From UMGS1851 sp900555605 (lineage in GTDB: Bacteria; Bacillota; Clostridia; UBA1212; UBA1255): DNA of 42,991 bases. The notes below the pieces were generated by a model, which was not told the origin of the DNA, made no database searches, and worked only from the letters and a program-made list of their open reading frames with translations. Numbering within the stretch: position 1 is the first letter of the stretch; the number at the start of each line of letters is the position of its first letter. Below, one piece after another: positions 16,739-23,634 of the stretch. Position numbers and translations under genes: made by a program. The DNA lies in NCBI GenBank assembly GCA_902472555.1, contig CABROF010000010.1, forward strand, positions 1 to 42,991. The letters run 5' to 3'.

Positions 16739-17806
16739 TTATGGTGCCGATTTTCTGATGATTAAGTGCGTCGGTACAATCTGAAGCACTTCTGCCGGAG
16801 ACGACGCGCCGGAAGCCGATGAAATGCCGTCGGCTTCTGAGGCGGACTCTGTCTGACCCCGGCGGTTCGGATGCTGGATCTGATCAATCAGCACCTCAAT
16901 GGATTTCTTCGCAATCGCCTCCACATCCTGCCGGACAGTGGTAATCGGAATCGGAGATGCAATGGAAAAGATACTGTCGTCAAATCCGGTTACCGTTAAG
17001 GCACCCGGGATATCCAAATGCTGTTCCAGGGTGTTAATCACGCCCAATGCCATTACATCATTCACACAAATAATTCCGTCCACCTGATCCGCATACTGCT
17101 CCCGGATCAGACGCGCTGCCTCACAGGCACAGTCATAGGTCACTGCTTTCATATGAAAGAAAAGAACAGACTCCGGATCCATCCCGTTTTCCCGCAGCGC
17201 CTCCCGCAGTCCCTCCTCACGGATATCCAGCGCATATACCCCGCGGGGACCGGAAATATAAGCAAGCCTGCGCCGTCCGTTTCGGAGCACATGTGCCGTC
17301 AAAGCCGCCATTCCTGCCTTCAGATCACTCATGATACAAGGAAAATCCGCAAACGCAGTGGTTGCACTGATTGTAGGAATCTCCGAGTCCCGCAGCTTAT
17401 TCAGCTGTTTGGCTCCGTCATCCGGCACATTTGCGGGAATATAGATAATCCCTTCTACCTGTGCCGCAATCAGGTCATCAATGATGACTTCCTCTCTCTG
17501 CGGAATATTTTCCGACAAATAAATCGAAAGGCTATAGCCTGTGTTGCGGCTGTGCAAATTCAGATAATGCACAAAAGAGGCGTAAAAAACATTCTCAATA
17601 TCCGGAACCACGACGCCGATCATACCGCTTTTTTTCAGGACAAGCTTTCTCGCATAGGGGTTCGGGCGGTATCCCATTTCTTTTGCCGCCTTTTTTACCC
17701 TTTTGCTTGTCTCTGCATTAACCAGCGGATTTCCGTTTAGCGCCAATGAAACGGTTGCCTCCGAAACGCCTAACTTTTGTGCAATATCTTTGATTCCAAC
17801 AGCCAT
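16739..17806 (-). CDS. LacI/GalR-family transcriptional regulator
   Basis: 355 residues from ATG 17806 (MAVGIKDIAQ), which has GGAGCGGG about 5 nt upstream; an in-frame start at 17824 lacks a ribosome site. The N-terminal helix-turn-helix GIKDIAQKLGVSEATVSLAL (4-23) and hinge helix (about 45-58, YRPNPYARKL) precede a periplasmic-binding-protein-like ligand domain (SGMIGVVVPDIENVFYASFV onward; ICVNDVMALGVI; TVTGFDDS). A non-conserved Ser/Ala-rich insertion near the C-terminus (ESASEADGISSASGASS) is unusual. It lies between the rhamnosidase and SGNH genes, both of which carry the same CG-centred operator, so it is the best candidate for their regulator (inference). Confidence 0.9.
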   Translation of the reverse strand: MAVGIKDIAQKLGVSEATVSLALNGNPLVNAETSKRVKKAAKEMGYRPNPYARKLVLKKSGMIGVVVPDIENVFYASFVHYLNLHSRNTGYSLSIYLSENIPQREEVIIDDLIAAQVEGIIYIPANVPDDGAKQLNKLRDSEIPTISATTAFADFPCIMSDLKAGMAALTAHVLRNGRRRLAYISGPRGVYALDIREEGLREALRENGMDPESVLFFHMKAVTYDCACEAARLIREQYADQVDGIICVNDVMALGVINTLEQHLDIPGALTVTGFDDSIFSIASPIPITTVRQDVEAIAKKSIEVLIDQIQHPNRRGQTESASEADGISSASGASSPAEVLQIVPTHLIIRKSAP

Positions 17807-17838
17807 ATTTCCCGCTCCAATCATTCGGTTTCATTTAC

Positions 17839-17848
17839 ATTATAGCAT
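17839..17848 (-). promoter_or_regulatory. Extended -10 promoter of the LacI-family gene
   Basis: Minus-strand TGC-TATAAT (-10 box at 17839-17844). The -35 region is weak (TGTTCC at 17 bp), so recognition probably depends on the TG extension. I see no copy of the CG-centred operator here, so there is no sign of autoregulation by it. Confidence 0.5.
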
Positions 17849-17908
17849 AAACCGGATATTTGGAACATATCATTTTATTCGACTGGAAAACACGTATATT
17901 TTTAGGCT

Positions 17909-19021
17909 TCAGCTCTGAAATCTTACTAAAACCGATAAAAGCTGCATGGCATAGACCCGAATCAGCCAATCATTGGGATGGTTGATATTATTTCCGGAGG
18001 TTGCCGAAAAATCCTTCCATTTCAAAATCTCCGTATGTACCGCGAACATGTCGGCTAAGGCAGTCCCTTCTCCCGTCAGCGCCGCATACGCAGCCGACAG
18101 CTCCTTCTGCCGCTGCAAAAAGCCGCCGGCAGCGTTGGGCACCATGGGTACTACAACAACAAATTCACACGCGGGATTTCTGCGCCGGATCGTATCCATG
18201 ATAGATTGAATATTAGCCGCAGTTTCGTTTCCCGGCCGTTCGATATCATTCATGCCGAAACCGAGATAAACCAAGTCCGGATGCAGCGCCGCCACCAGCT
18301 CCTCTGCATGGGCAGCCCCCCAGACAGAGTCCATTCCTGCCACAGAAGGATTTGATAAGCAGATCTCTGCTCCGTATGTGTCGGAAAGCACCGCTTTCAC
18401 CAGTTCCGGAAAGCTTTCCTGATACGGTGGCCGATCATACATGGCGCTGGCATCACAGCCGGTAAAAATGCTGTCGCCGTAGAAACAAAGATGTAAATGC
18501 TTTTCACTTGTCAGCTTTTGAAGCGTATGCGGCAGCCGCTCCCCTTGATATGGGGTAACCGGCCCCTGCCAGGCGCCGGCAGCATACTCATATGTCACGG
18601 CAAATTGCTTTTCATATAAAAACGCTCCGATGCAGTACAGCGCGTTCTGAAAGCGAGACCTTCCGAGGCCGTCCCAAGGAGATTCCTTTGTCCAGCCTTT
18701 TGCCGTATCGCCCCAGGCACGGATTTGTTCGCCGTTCTCATCGATTCCCGCCAGATCATTCGGGGTAAAATAAGGAATGGACGAACCCTCCGGCCGCAGC
18801 AGAATATGATGTTCTCCATCCCATATATAATCGGTTCCTTCCCGATATACAGTCTGCAGCAGACAATCCCGCACCTCTATAATCCGGACCGGCGGAAAAA
18901 GCAGCTTTGCAGTAATGCTGCCATCCGCGCGGCGGATCATAACCGCACATTCGTCATACATCGTATTCTGCAGCCAGAACGGCCTGGTCAATCTCTCCAA
19001 CTGTTTTTGGGCATTTTCCAT
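17909..19021 (-). CDS. SGNH/GDSL-family hydrolase (carbohydrate esterase-like)
   Basis: 370 residues. An N-terminal beta-sandwich (about 1-165) precedes an SGNH hydrolase domain: GDSIFTG (nucleophile S184), NPSVAGM (G229), GFGMND (N258) and NNINHPND (H348). The residue three before the His is Asn (N345) instead of the usual Asp, as in some carbohydrate-esterase members. There is no signal peptide. It probably removes acetyl or other acyl groups from sugars taken up by the cell, complementing the nearby GH78 enzyme. GGAGTG precedes ATG 19021 by 7 nt. The promoter (19082-19110) and adjacent operator (19117-19130) link it to the rhamnosidase operon. Confidence 0.85.
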   Translation of the reverse strand: MENAQKQLERLTRPFWLQNTMYDECAVMIRRADGSITAKLLFPPVRIIEVRDCLLQTVYREGTDYIWDGEHHILLRPEGSSIPYFTPNDLAGIDENGEQIRAWGDTAKGWTKESPWDGLGRSRFQNALYCIGAFLYEKQFAVTYEYAAGAWQGPVTPYQGERLPHTLQKLTSEKHLHLCFYGDSIFTGCDASAMYDRPPYQESFPELVKAVLSDTYGAEICLSNPSVAGMDSVWGAAHAEELVAALHPDLVYLGFGMNDIERPGNETAANIQSIMDTIRRRNPACEFVVVVPMVPNAAGGFLQRQKELSAAYAALTGEGTALADMFAVHTEILKWKDFSATSGNNINHPNDWLIRVYAMQLLSVLVRFQS

Positions 19022-19081
19022 ATGATTTCACTCCAAATCGGCAACTATTTTTCAGCGGCGCTTTTTCACACCGTATAGTAA

Positions 19082-19110
19082 AACATAGCATAGCAGAAAA
19101 ACAATGTCAA
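19082..19110 (-). promoter_or_regulatory. Promoter of the SGNH esterase gene
   Basis: Minus-strand TTGACA (19105-19110), 17-bp spacer, TATGTT (19082-19087). The shared operator abuts the -35 box, 6 nt upstream of it. Confidence 0.7.
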
Positions 19111-19116
19111 CGATAT

Positions 19117-19130
19117 TTTAAATCGTTTTA
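19117..19130 (-). promoter_or_regulatory. Second copy of the CG-centred operator, before the SGNH esterase promoter
   Basis: Minus-strand TAAAACGATTTAAA, identical over 14 nt to 12773-12786. It lies immediately upstream of the -35 box. Confidence 0.6.
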
Positions 19131-19131
19131 G

Positions 19132-19159
19132 TATTTTTGCCGCAGCCGCGGCAAAAATA
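19132..19159. repeat. Perfect 12-bp inverted repeat next to the operator
   Basis: TATTTTTGCCGC (19132-19143) and GCGGCAAAAATA (19148-19159), loop of 4. T runs precede and A runs follow the stem on both strands, the opposite of an intrinsic terminator, so it could be a protein-binding palindrome or a cruciform. Confidence 0.5.
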
Positions 19160-19177
19160 AAATCACATAGAATAGAT

Positions 19178-19211
19178 CCCGGCAAGCCACGATTCACCGT
19201 GACCTGCCGGG
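19178..19211 (-). terminator. Terminator of the amt-PII unit; copy 1 of a repeated hairpin
   Basis: Outer arms CCCGGCA (19178-19184) and TGCCGGG (19205-19211), inner CACG/CGTG pairing. On the minus strand it lies about 115 bp after the PII stop. Nearly the same hairpin, in the same orientation relative to its gene, follows copA at 25997-26032. Together with 19117-19159 it accounts for the 303-bp gap 19022-19324. Confidence 0.6.
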
Positions 19212-19324
19212 ATTTACTGTAACTTGCCGGAAAATTTTTTTGGAAAAAGAGAGTTTTTTACATTCCCTATCCAATTATTTCTTTCAGATTTTCTTTCTTG
19301 GCAGGCTGCAGTACTTTACAGCAG

Positions 19325-20023
19325 TTACTCCACATCCTGCAGTGCATCATAGCCTTCTTCTCCGGTCCGCACCTTAACCACATTTTCCACATCATACACA
19401 AAGATCTTTCCATCGCCGATATTTCCTGTATAAAGTACTTTCTTGGCGGTATCAATAACAGTGGAAACGGGAACCTTGCAGACAACAAGCTCAATTTTCA
19501 CCTTCGGCAAAAGGGTGGAATCGATTTTTACGCCTCGATAAAATTCACTGCTGCCGTATTGGCTGCCGAACCCGAGTACCTGCGTCACCGTCATTCCGGT
19601 AATACCGATTTGGCTCAGCGCATTCTTCAGTTCGTCAAATTTGCTCTGTTTCACGATCATTACAATCTTTGTCATCTTCGGTCCCGCTGCCGCCGGCCGA
19701 GGCTCCCCGGCGCTGCCGGTTTCAGAAGAAATCGCGATCACAGGGCCGCTTCCGCCAGGTACAGGTTCCTCCGCAGACATTGACGGATCCGCGTAAACAA
19801 CAGCCGCGGGCGCTGTTTCCGCAGAAGTCGCCACGTCGGAAACAGCCGGCATAAAGTCCGCGTAACCGGAAGCCAGTCCATGCTCCGTACTGTCCAGGCC
19901 CTGGATTTCTTCTTCCCTTGAAACCCGAAGACCGATGGTCTTATTTATAATAAAGAACGTAATTCCGATGGTAACCGCGGTCCACGCAGCTACCGAGAGC
20001 ATACCGACTGCCTGTACCGCCAG
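19325..20023 (-). CDS. C-terminal part of Amt joined to a PII signalling domain, downstream of an in-frame TAG
   Basis: Reading continues in the same frame as amt directly after a TAG (20024-20026): LAVQAVGMLSVAAW is the last membrane helix of Amt, followed by its cytosolic tail (INKTIGLRVSREEEIQGLD), an Ala/Pro/Ser-rich linker, and a complete PII domain (KMTKIVMIVKQSKFDELK; T-loop GFGSQYGSSEFYRGVKI; LPKVKIELVV; GKIFVYDVENVVKVRTGEEGYDAL). An ATG at 20002 could restart translation but has no clear ribosome site and would begin inside the last helix. Amt-PII fusions are known in Clostridia, so this is most simply the 3' part of one interrupted gene. The PII domain would sense ATP/ADP/2-oxoglutarate and gate the channel. 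Confidence 0.8.
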   Translation of the reverse strand: MAVQAVGMLSVAAWTAVTIGITFFIINKTIGLRVSREEEIQGLDSTEHGLASGYADFMPAVSDVATSAETAPAAVVYADPSMSAEEPVPGGSGPVIAISSETGSAGEPRPAAAGPKMTKIVMIVKQSKFDELKNALSQIGITGMTVTQVLGFGSQYGSSEFYRGVKIDSTLLPKVKIELVVCKVPVSTVIDTAKKVLYTGNIGDGKIFVYDVENVVKVRTGEEGYDALQDVE

Positions 20024-21091
20024 CTATCCAGCGTCCCCTGTGGTAAACAACCCTGTATCCCGGGCAAATAATCCGACACATAAGGTGCCGAAGGCGCCGC
20101 AGAAGCAATGAACCCCGATTGCACCCACCGGATCATCGATTTTCAGGACTTTATCAATAAATTCAATTCCAAAGACTACCACAAAGCCGGCAAGGAGGCC
20201 GATTACAGCCGCTGCCCACGGGTCAACCACGCTGCAGCCTGCCGTGATTGCAACCAAGCCTGCAAGAGAGCCGTTGAGGGTCATGGAAACATCCGGCTTC
20301 TTATAGCGGATCCAGGTGATAATCATGACTGCTACCGTAGAACATGCCGCTGCGATATTCGTAGTCATAAATACATTGGATACGTCCAGCGCGTGTGCCT
20401 CGGTAGACAATCCGTAGCTGGATGCCGGATTAAAGCCAAACCAGCCGAACCACAGAATAAACACCCCTAACGCGCCTAAGGTAATGCTGTGTCCGAGAAT
20501 CGCCTTTGGTTTTCCGTTGACATATTTTCCGATTCGAGGTCCCAGCATTTTTGCGCCGATCAGGGCCGCGATGCCCCCCACCATATGCACCGCCGTAGAA
20601 CCGGCGTAATCAATGAACCCGGAGGCCTTGCCGATCGATAATTCGGATAGCCAGCCGCCGCCCCAAATCCAGTGACCGGATATCGGGTAGATCACAAGGC
20701 TGATCACCGCACTGTAAACAATATATGCGGAAAACTTGGTTCTTTCCGCCATCGCGCCGGACACGATCGTTGCCGCAGTAGCGCAGAACATGGTATTGAA
20801 CGCAACATGGGCCCACATCGGAATGCTGCCGGTATCATAGTCTCCCTGAATAAAGAAGTCCAGACCTCCGACAAAGCCGTTTCCGCTCATATACATCAGG
20901 CCGTATCCGATAAAATAAAACACCACCGAGCCAATGGCAAAATCCATCAGGTTTTTCATAATGATATTGCCTGCGTTTTTTGCACGTGTAAAGCCGGTCT
21001 CAACCATTGCAAAGCCGGCCTGCATAACAAACACCAGTGCCGCGCCCAGCAATACCCACAACGTGTCAAGCTGCATAGAAAAATCCAACAT
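20024..21091 (-). CDS. amt: Ammonium transporter Amt, ended early by an in-frame TAG
   Basis: 355 residues, nearly all of an Amt/MEP/Rh channel: MQAGFAMVETGFTRAKNAGN, FFIGYGL-type segments, HVAFNTMFCATAATIVSGAMAERTKF, GFIDYAGSTAVHMVGG (pore His), WFGWFGFNPASS, NTNIAA-like TTNIAA, and HCFCGAFGTLCVGLFA (second pore His region). It stops at DAG-TAG just before the last membrane helix, which continues in the same frame. GGAGGGG lies 7 nt before ATG 21091. It follows glnA on the same strand, with a strong terminator between them. Without read-through, the product lacks its final helix, the cytosolic tail and the fused PII domain. Confidence 0.88.
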   Translation of the reverse strand: MLDFSMQLDTLWVLLGAALVFVMQAGFAMVETGFTRAKNAGNIIMKNLMDFAIGSVVFYFIGYGLMYMSGNGFVGGLDFFIQGDYDTGSIPMWAHVAFNTMFCATAATIVSGAMAERTKFSAYIVYSAVISLVIYPISGHWIWGGGWLSELSIGKASGFIDYAGSTAVHMVGGIAALIGAKMLGPRIGKYVNGKPKAILGHSITLGALGVFILWFGWFGFNPASSYGLSTEAHALDVSNVFMTTNIAAACSTVAVMIITWIRYKKPDVSMTLNGSLAGLVAITAGCSVVDPWAAAVIGLLAGFVVVFGIEFIDKVLKIDDPVGAIGVHCFCGAFGTLCVGLFARDTGLFTTGDAG

Positions 21092-21120
21092 TGTATATCC
21101 CCTCCTGTGATTGAATAAAA

Positions 21121-21161
21121 AAAGGCGTATATTTTCTCTTCCCTGGAAAATATACGCCTTT
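21121..21161 (-). terminator. Strong terminator between glnA and amt
   Basis: Perfect 16-bp arms AAAGGCGTATATTTTC (21121-21136) and GAAAATATACGCCTTT (21146-21161). On the minus strand it is followed by seven T residues. It lies 81 nt after the glnA stop and 29 nt before the amt start, so it either ends glnA or controls read-through into amt. No good promoter was found between it and glnA. Confidence 0.85.
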
Positions 21162-21242
21162 GTATAGATTTACTGATTCTTTTTTTACGGATGATTCTTA
21201 TTCTGCGGCCCGGCGCTGACTGCTCCCGGGCAGGCCCCTTTA

Positions 21243-23336
21243 TCAGACGCTGAAGAGCAGATCTCCGTAGGTCGGATAAGGATAATACTTTTTCGACATC
21301 AGTCCTTCAATCTGATCCGCCGCTGCTCTGAGCTGCTGCATCTGCGGAATTACAGAATCCCTGTAATACTCTCCGCATTCCTGTACGCAGCCGCTGTGCT
21401 CCTTTACCTGCAGCAGCGTGTCATCCAGCGTGTCTGCAGCACGATACAGGCACAGGTTCAGCGAAGACAGCTTTGTAATCAAATCCTCCTCCAGCTTACA
21501 TGTAACATCTGCCACAGCCGCACGTTTTGCATTCACGCCGTCGCTGAGCTCCTTCACATAGGCACAAACCGCCGGAATGATGTCTTTTCTCGTCATATCA
21601 AGCATAGTAGCCGCTTCAATATTGATCATCTTGCAGTAATTATCCATCAGAATTTCATACCTGGAATGAATTTCGGCAGCTGTAAAAATATGATGCTTGG
21701 TAAACAGCCGAATGCTTTTTTCACTGATAAAGTACGGCAATGCATCCGCCGTAGTCCGCAGGTTCAGCAGTCCCCGCTTTTTGGCTTCCGCCACCCATTC
21801 CTCTGTATAACCATTTCCGTTGAATATAATACGCTTATGCTCCCGGATGGTTCTGCGGATTAACTCATTCAGGGCCGCCGTAAAATCCGCAGCAGCCTCC
21901 AGTTCATCCGCGAACAGGCACAGCGCTTCTGTTACAATCGTATTCAGAATGATATTCGGTCCGGATATCGACAGCGCCGAACCCGGCATACGGAATTCAA
22001 ATTTGTTTCCGGTAAAGGCAAAGGGCGAGGTTCTGTTTCGGTCGGTATTATCTTTCGGAAACTTCGGCAGAACATGTACTCCGATCTCCATATCCACCTT
22101 TTCTTTGTTATCATATCCGTTTCCGGATTCAATGGCCTCCAGGATCTCTGTCAGCTCATCACCGAGAAACATGGATATAATGGCAGGCGGCGCCTCATTT
22201 GCGCCAAGCCGGTGATCGTTGCCGGCCGTTGCAACAGAAACCCGCAGCAAATCCTGATAATCGTCTACCGCTTTGATCACTGCACACAAAAACAACAGGA
22301 ATTGCGCGTTCTCATACGGCGACTCGCCGGGCTCCAGCAGATTCACGCCCTTATCCGTAGAAAGCGACCAGTTGTTATGCTTGCCGCTGCCGTTGACGCC
22401 GGCAAAGGGCTTTTCGTGCAGCAGGCAAACCAAACCGTGCCGTGCCGCCACCTTTTTCATAAGTTCCATGGTCAGTTGATTGTGATCCGTGGCGATATTC
22501 GTATTGCTGTAGATCGGAGCCAGCTCGTGCTGGGCCGGCGCGACCTCGTTGTGCTCGGTTTTTGCAAGAACGCCGAGCTTCCAGAGCTCTTCGTTCAGAT
22601 CTTTCATATAAGCCTTTACCCGGGGTTTGATGGATCCGAAATAATGATCCTCCAGCTCCTGCCCTTTCGGGGGCTTAATGCCGAACAGCGTTCTGCCTGT
22701 GTAAACCAAGTCCTTTCTTTGATTGTACAGCTCTTTATCAACTAAAAAATATTCCTGTTCCGGTCCGACTGTTGTAATTACATTTTTCACCGAGGTCTGT
22801 CCGAACAATCTTAAAATGCGCAGCGCCTGTTTACTCAGCGCCTCCATAGAACGCAGCAGGGGCGTCTTTTTGTCCAGCGCTTCGCCTCCATAGGAGCAGA
22901 ATACCGTCGGGATACAAAGCGTTCCCTCTTTAATAAATGCATAGGAAGTGGGGTCCCAGGCAGTATAGCCTCTTGCTTCAAAAGTTGCCCGCAGACCGCC
23001 GGAAGGAAAACTGGAGGCATCCGGTTCTCCGCGCACCAGTTCTTTACCCGAAAATTCCATGATGACATGTCCGTCTGATATCGGAGAAATAAAGCTATCG
23101 TGCTTTTCAGCCGTAATGCCGGTCATAGGCTGAAACCAATGCGTATAATGTGTCGCACCTTTCTCAATTGCCCAATCCTTCATTGCGTTAGCCACGACTC
23201 CCGCAATATCGGCATTCAGCGTTTTCCCTTCATTTATCGTTTTTTTCAATGCCTTATAGGTTTCTTTCGGAAGCTTCTCCCGCATGACGCAATCGTTAAA
23301 AACCATGCTGCCAAATAATTCGGATATGTCGCTCAT
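21243..23336 (-). CDS. glnN: Glutamine synthetase type III (GlnN)
   Basis: 697 residues, the typical size of type III glutamine synthetase, which forms glutamine from glutamate, ammonia and ATP. Motifs: SFPSGGLRATFEARGYTAWDPTS (in parts), TVGPEQEYFLVD, HNEVAPAQHELAPIYSN, HEKPFAGVNGSGKHNNWS, GNDHRLGANEAPPAI and FRMPGSALSISGPN. ATG 23336 is chosen because GGAGG (minus strand of 23346-23350) precedes it by 9 nt; the frame stays open upstream to 23447, but that part runs through the leader terminator and promoter. It is expressed from two tandem promoters and followed by amt-PII. Confidence 0.95.
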   Translation of the reverse strand: MSDISELFGSMVFNDCVMREKLPKETYKALKKTINEGKTLNADIAGVVANAMKDWAIEKGATHYTHWFQPMTGITAEKHDSFISPISDGHVIMEFSGKELVRGEPDASSFPSGGLRATFEARGYTAWDPTSYAFIKEGTLCIPTVFCSYGGEALDKKTPLLRSMEALSKQALRILRLFGQTSVKNVITTVGPEQEYFLVDKELYNQRKDLVYTGRTLFGIKPPKGQELEDHYFGSIKPRVKAYMKDLNEELWKLGVLAKTEHNEVAPAQHELAPIYSNTNIATDHNQLTMELMKKVAARHGLVCLLHEKPFAGVNGSGKHNNWSLSTDKGVNLLEPGESPYENAQFLLFLCAVIKAVDDYQDLLRVSVATAGNDHRLGANEAPPAIISMFLGDELTEILEAIESGNGYDNKEKVDMEIGVHVLPKFPKDNTDRNRTSPFAFTGNKFEFRMPGSALSISGPNIILNTIVTEALCLFADELEAAADFTAALNELIRRTIREHKRIIFNGNGYTEEWVAEAKKRGLLNLRTTADALPYFISEKSIRLFTKHHIFTAAEIHSRYEILMDNYCKMINIEAATMLDMTRKDIIPAVCAYVKELSDGVNAKRAAVADVTCKLEEDLITKLSSLNLCLYRAADTLDDTLLQVKEHSGCVQECGEYYRDSVIPQMQQLRAAADQIEGLMSKKYYPYPTYGDLLFSV

Positions 23337-23362
23337 ATGTACAACCTCCATTCCCAATATAC

Positions 23363-23402
23363 AAAAAAGGCACCGCAGACTGATGAGTCTACAGCGCCTT
23401 TG
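23363..23402 (-). terminator. Intrinsic terminator in the glnA leader (attenuator)
   Basis: Stem starting AAAGGC..CTG(T)AGACT and closing AGTCT..GCCTTT, followed on the minus strand by six T residues. It is between the promoter (-10 at 23416-23421) and the glnA ribosome site. No gene upstream on this strand needs terminating, since copA is divergent, so it must act on glnA itself. The first arm starts about 8 nt after the expected transcription start. Confidence 0.75.
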
Positions 23403-23415
23403 CTGTTCGAGCATG

Positions 23416-23444
23416 ATAATACACCATCTGCACGCCGCTGTCAA
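23416..23444 (-). promoter_or_regulatory. Proximal promoter of glnA
   Basis: Minus-strand TTGACA (23439-23444), 17-bp spacer, TATTAT (23416-23421). Very close to consensus. Confidence 0.75.
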
Positions 23445-23481
23445 CACCTGTTATAAAAAATTTATTTCTCCGTGCGGGCTT

Positions 23482-23510
23482 ATTATAACATCCCGTCTGT
23501 CTCCCCGCAA
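23482..23510 (-). promoter_or_regulatory. Distal promoter of glnA
   Basis: Minus-strand TTGCGG (23505-23510), 17-bp spacer, TATAAT (23482-23487). Transcripts from here would also pass the leader terminator. A GC-rich inverted repeat (GCTGCTGC/GCAGCAGC, about 23530-23551) lies upstream. Confidence 0.55.
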
Positions 23511-23622
23511 GCCTCCGGGCCCGCCCGTCTGCTGCTGCACCGCGCAGCAGCGAGCAAGAATATATTTTTATATTTCCGCAGGCAGCAGGATAAAAATGAT
23601 TTATTTATTCTCTGTTTGGAGT

Positions 23623-23628
23623 TATAAT
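23623..23628 (+). promoter_or_regulatory. Probable -10 box of copA
   Basis: TATAAT with only a weak -35 (TTTATT at 17 bp), as expected for a promoter helped by an activator. Transcription would start near 23635, about 20 nt before the copA ribosome site. I see no clear CopY- or CsoR-type operator. Confidence 0.4.
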
Positions 23629-23634
23629 ATATAG

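Noticed and set aside
20024..20026. TAG recoded as pyrrolysine or by a variant genetic code
   Set aside because: Other genes in the window end with TAG, and Amt is not a known pyrrolysine protein; a nonsense change or read-through is simpler.
23337..23447. N-terminal extension of glutamine synthetase
   Set aside because: The extension would be encoded by the leader terminator and the promoter -10 box; ATG 23336 has the ribosome site and the family N-terminus.
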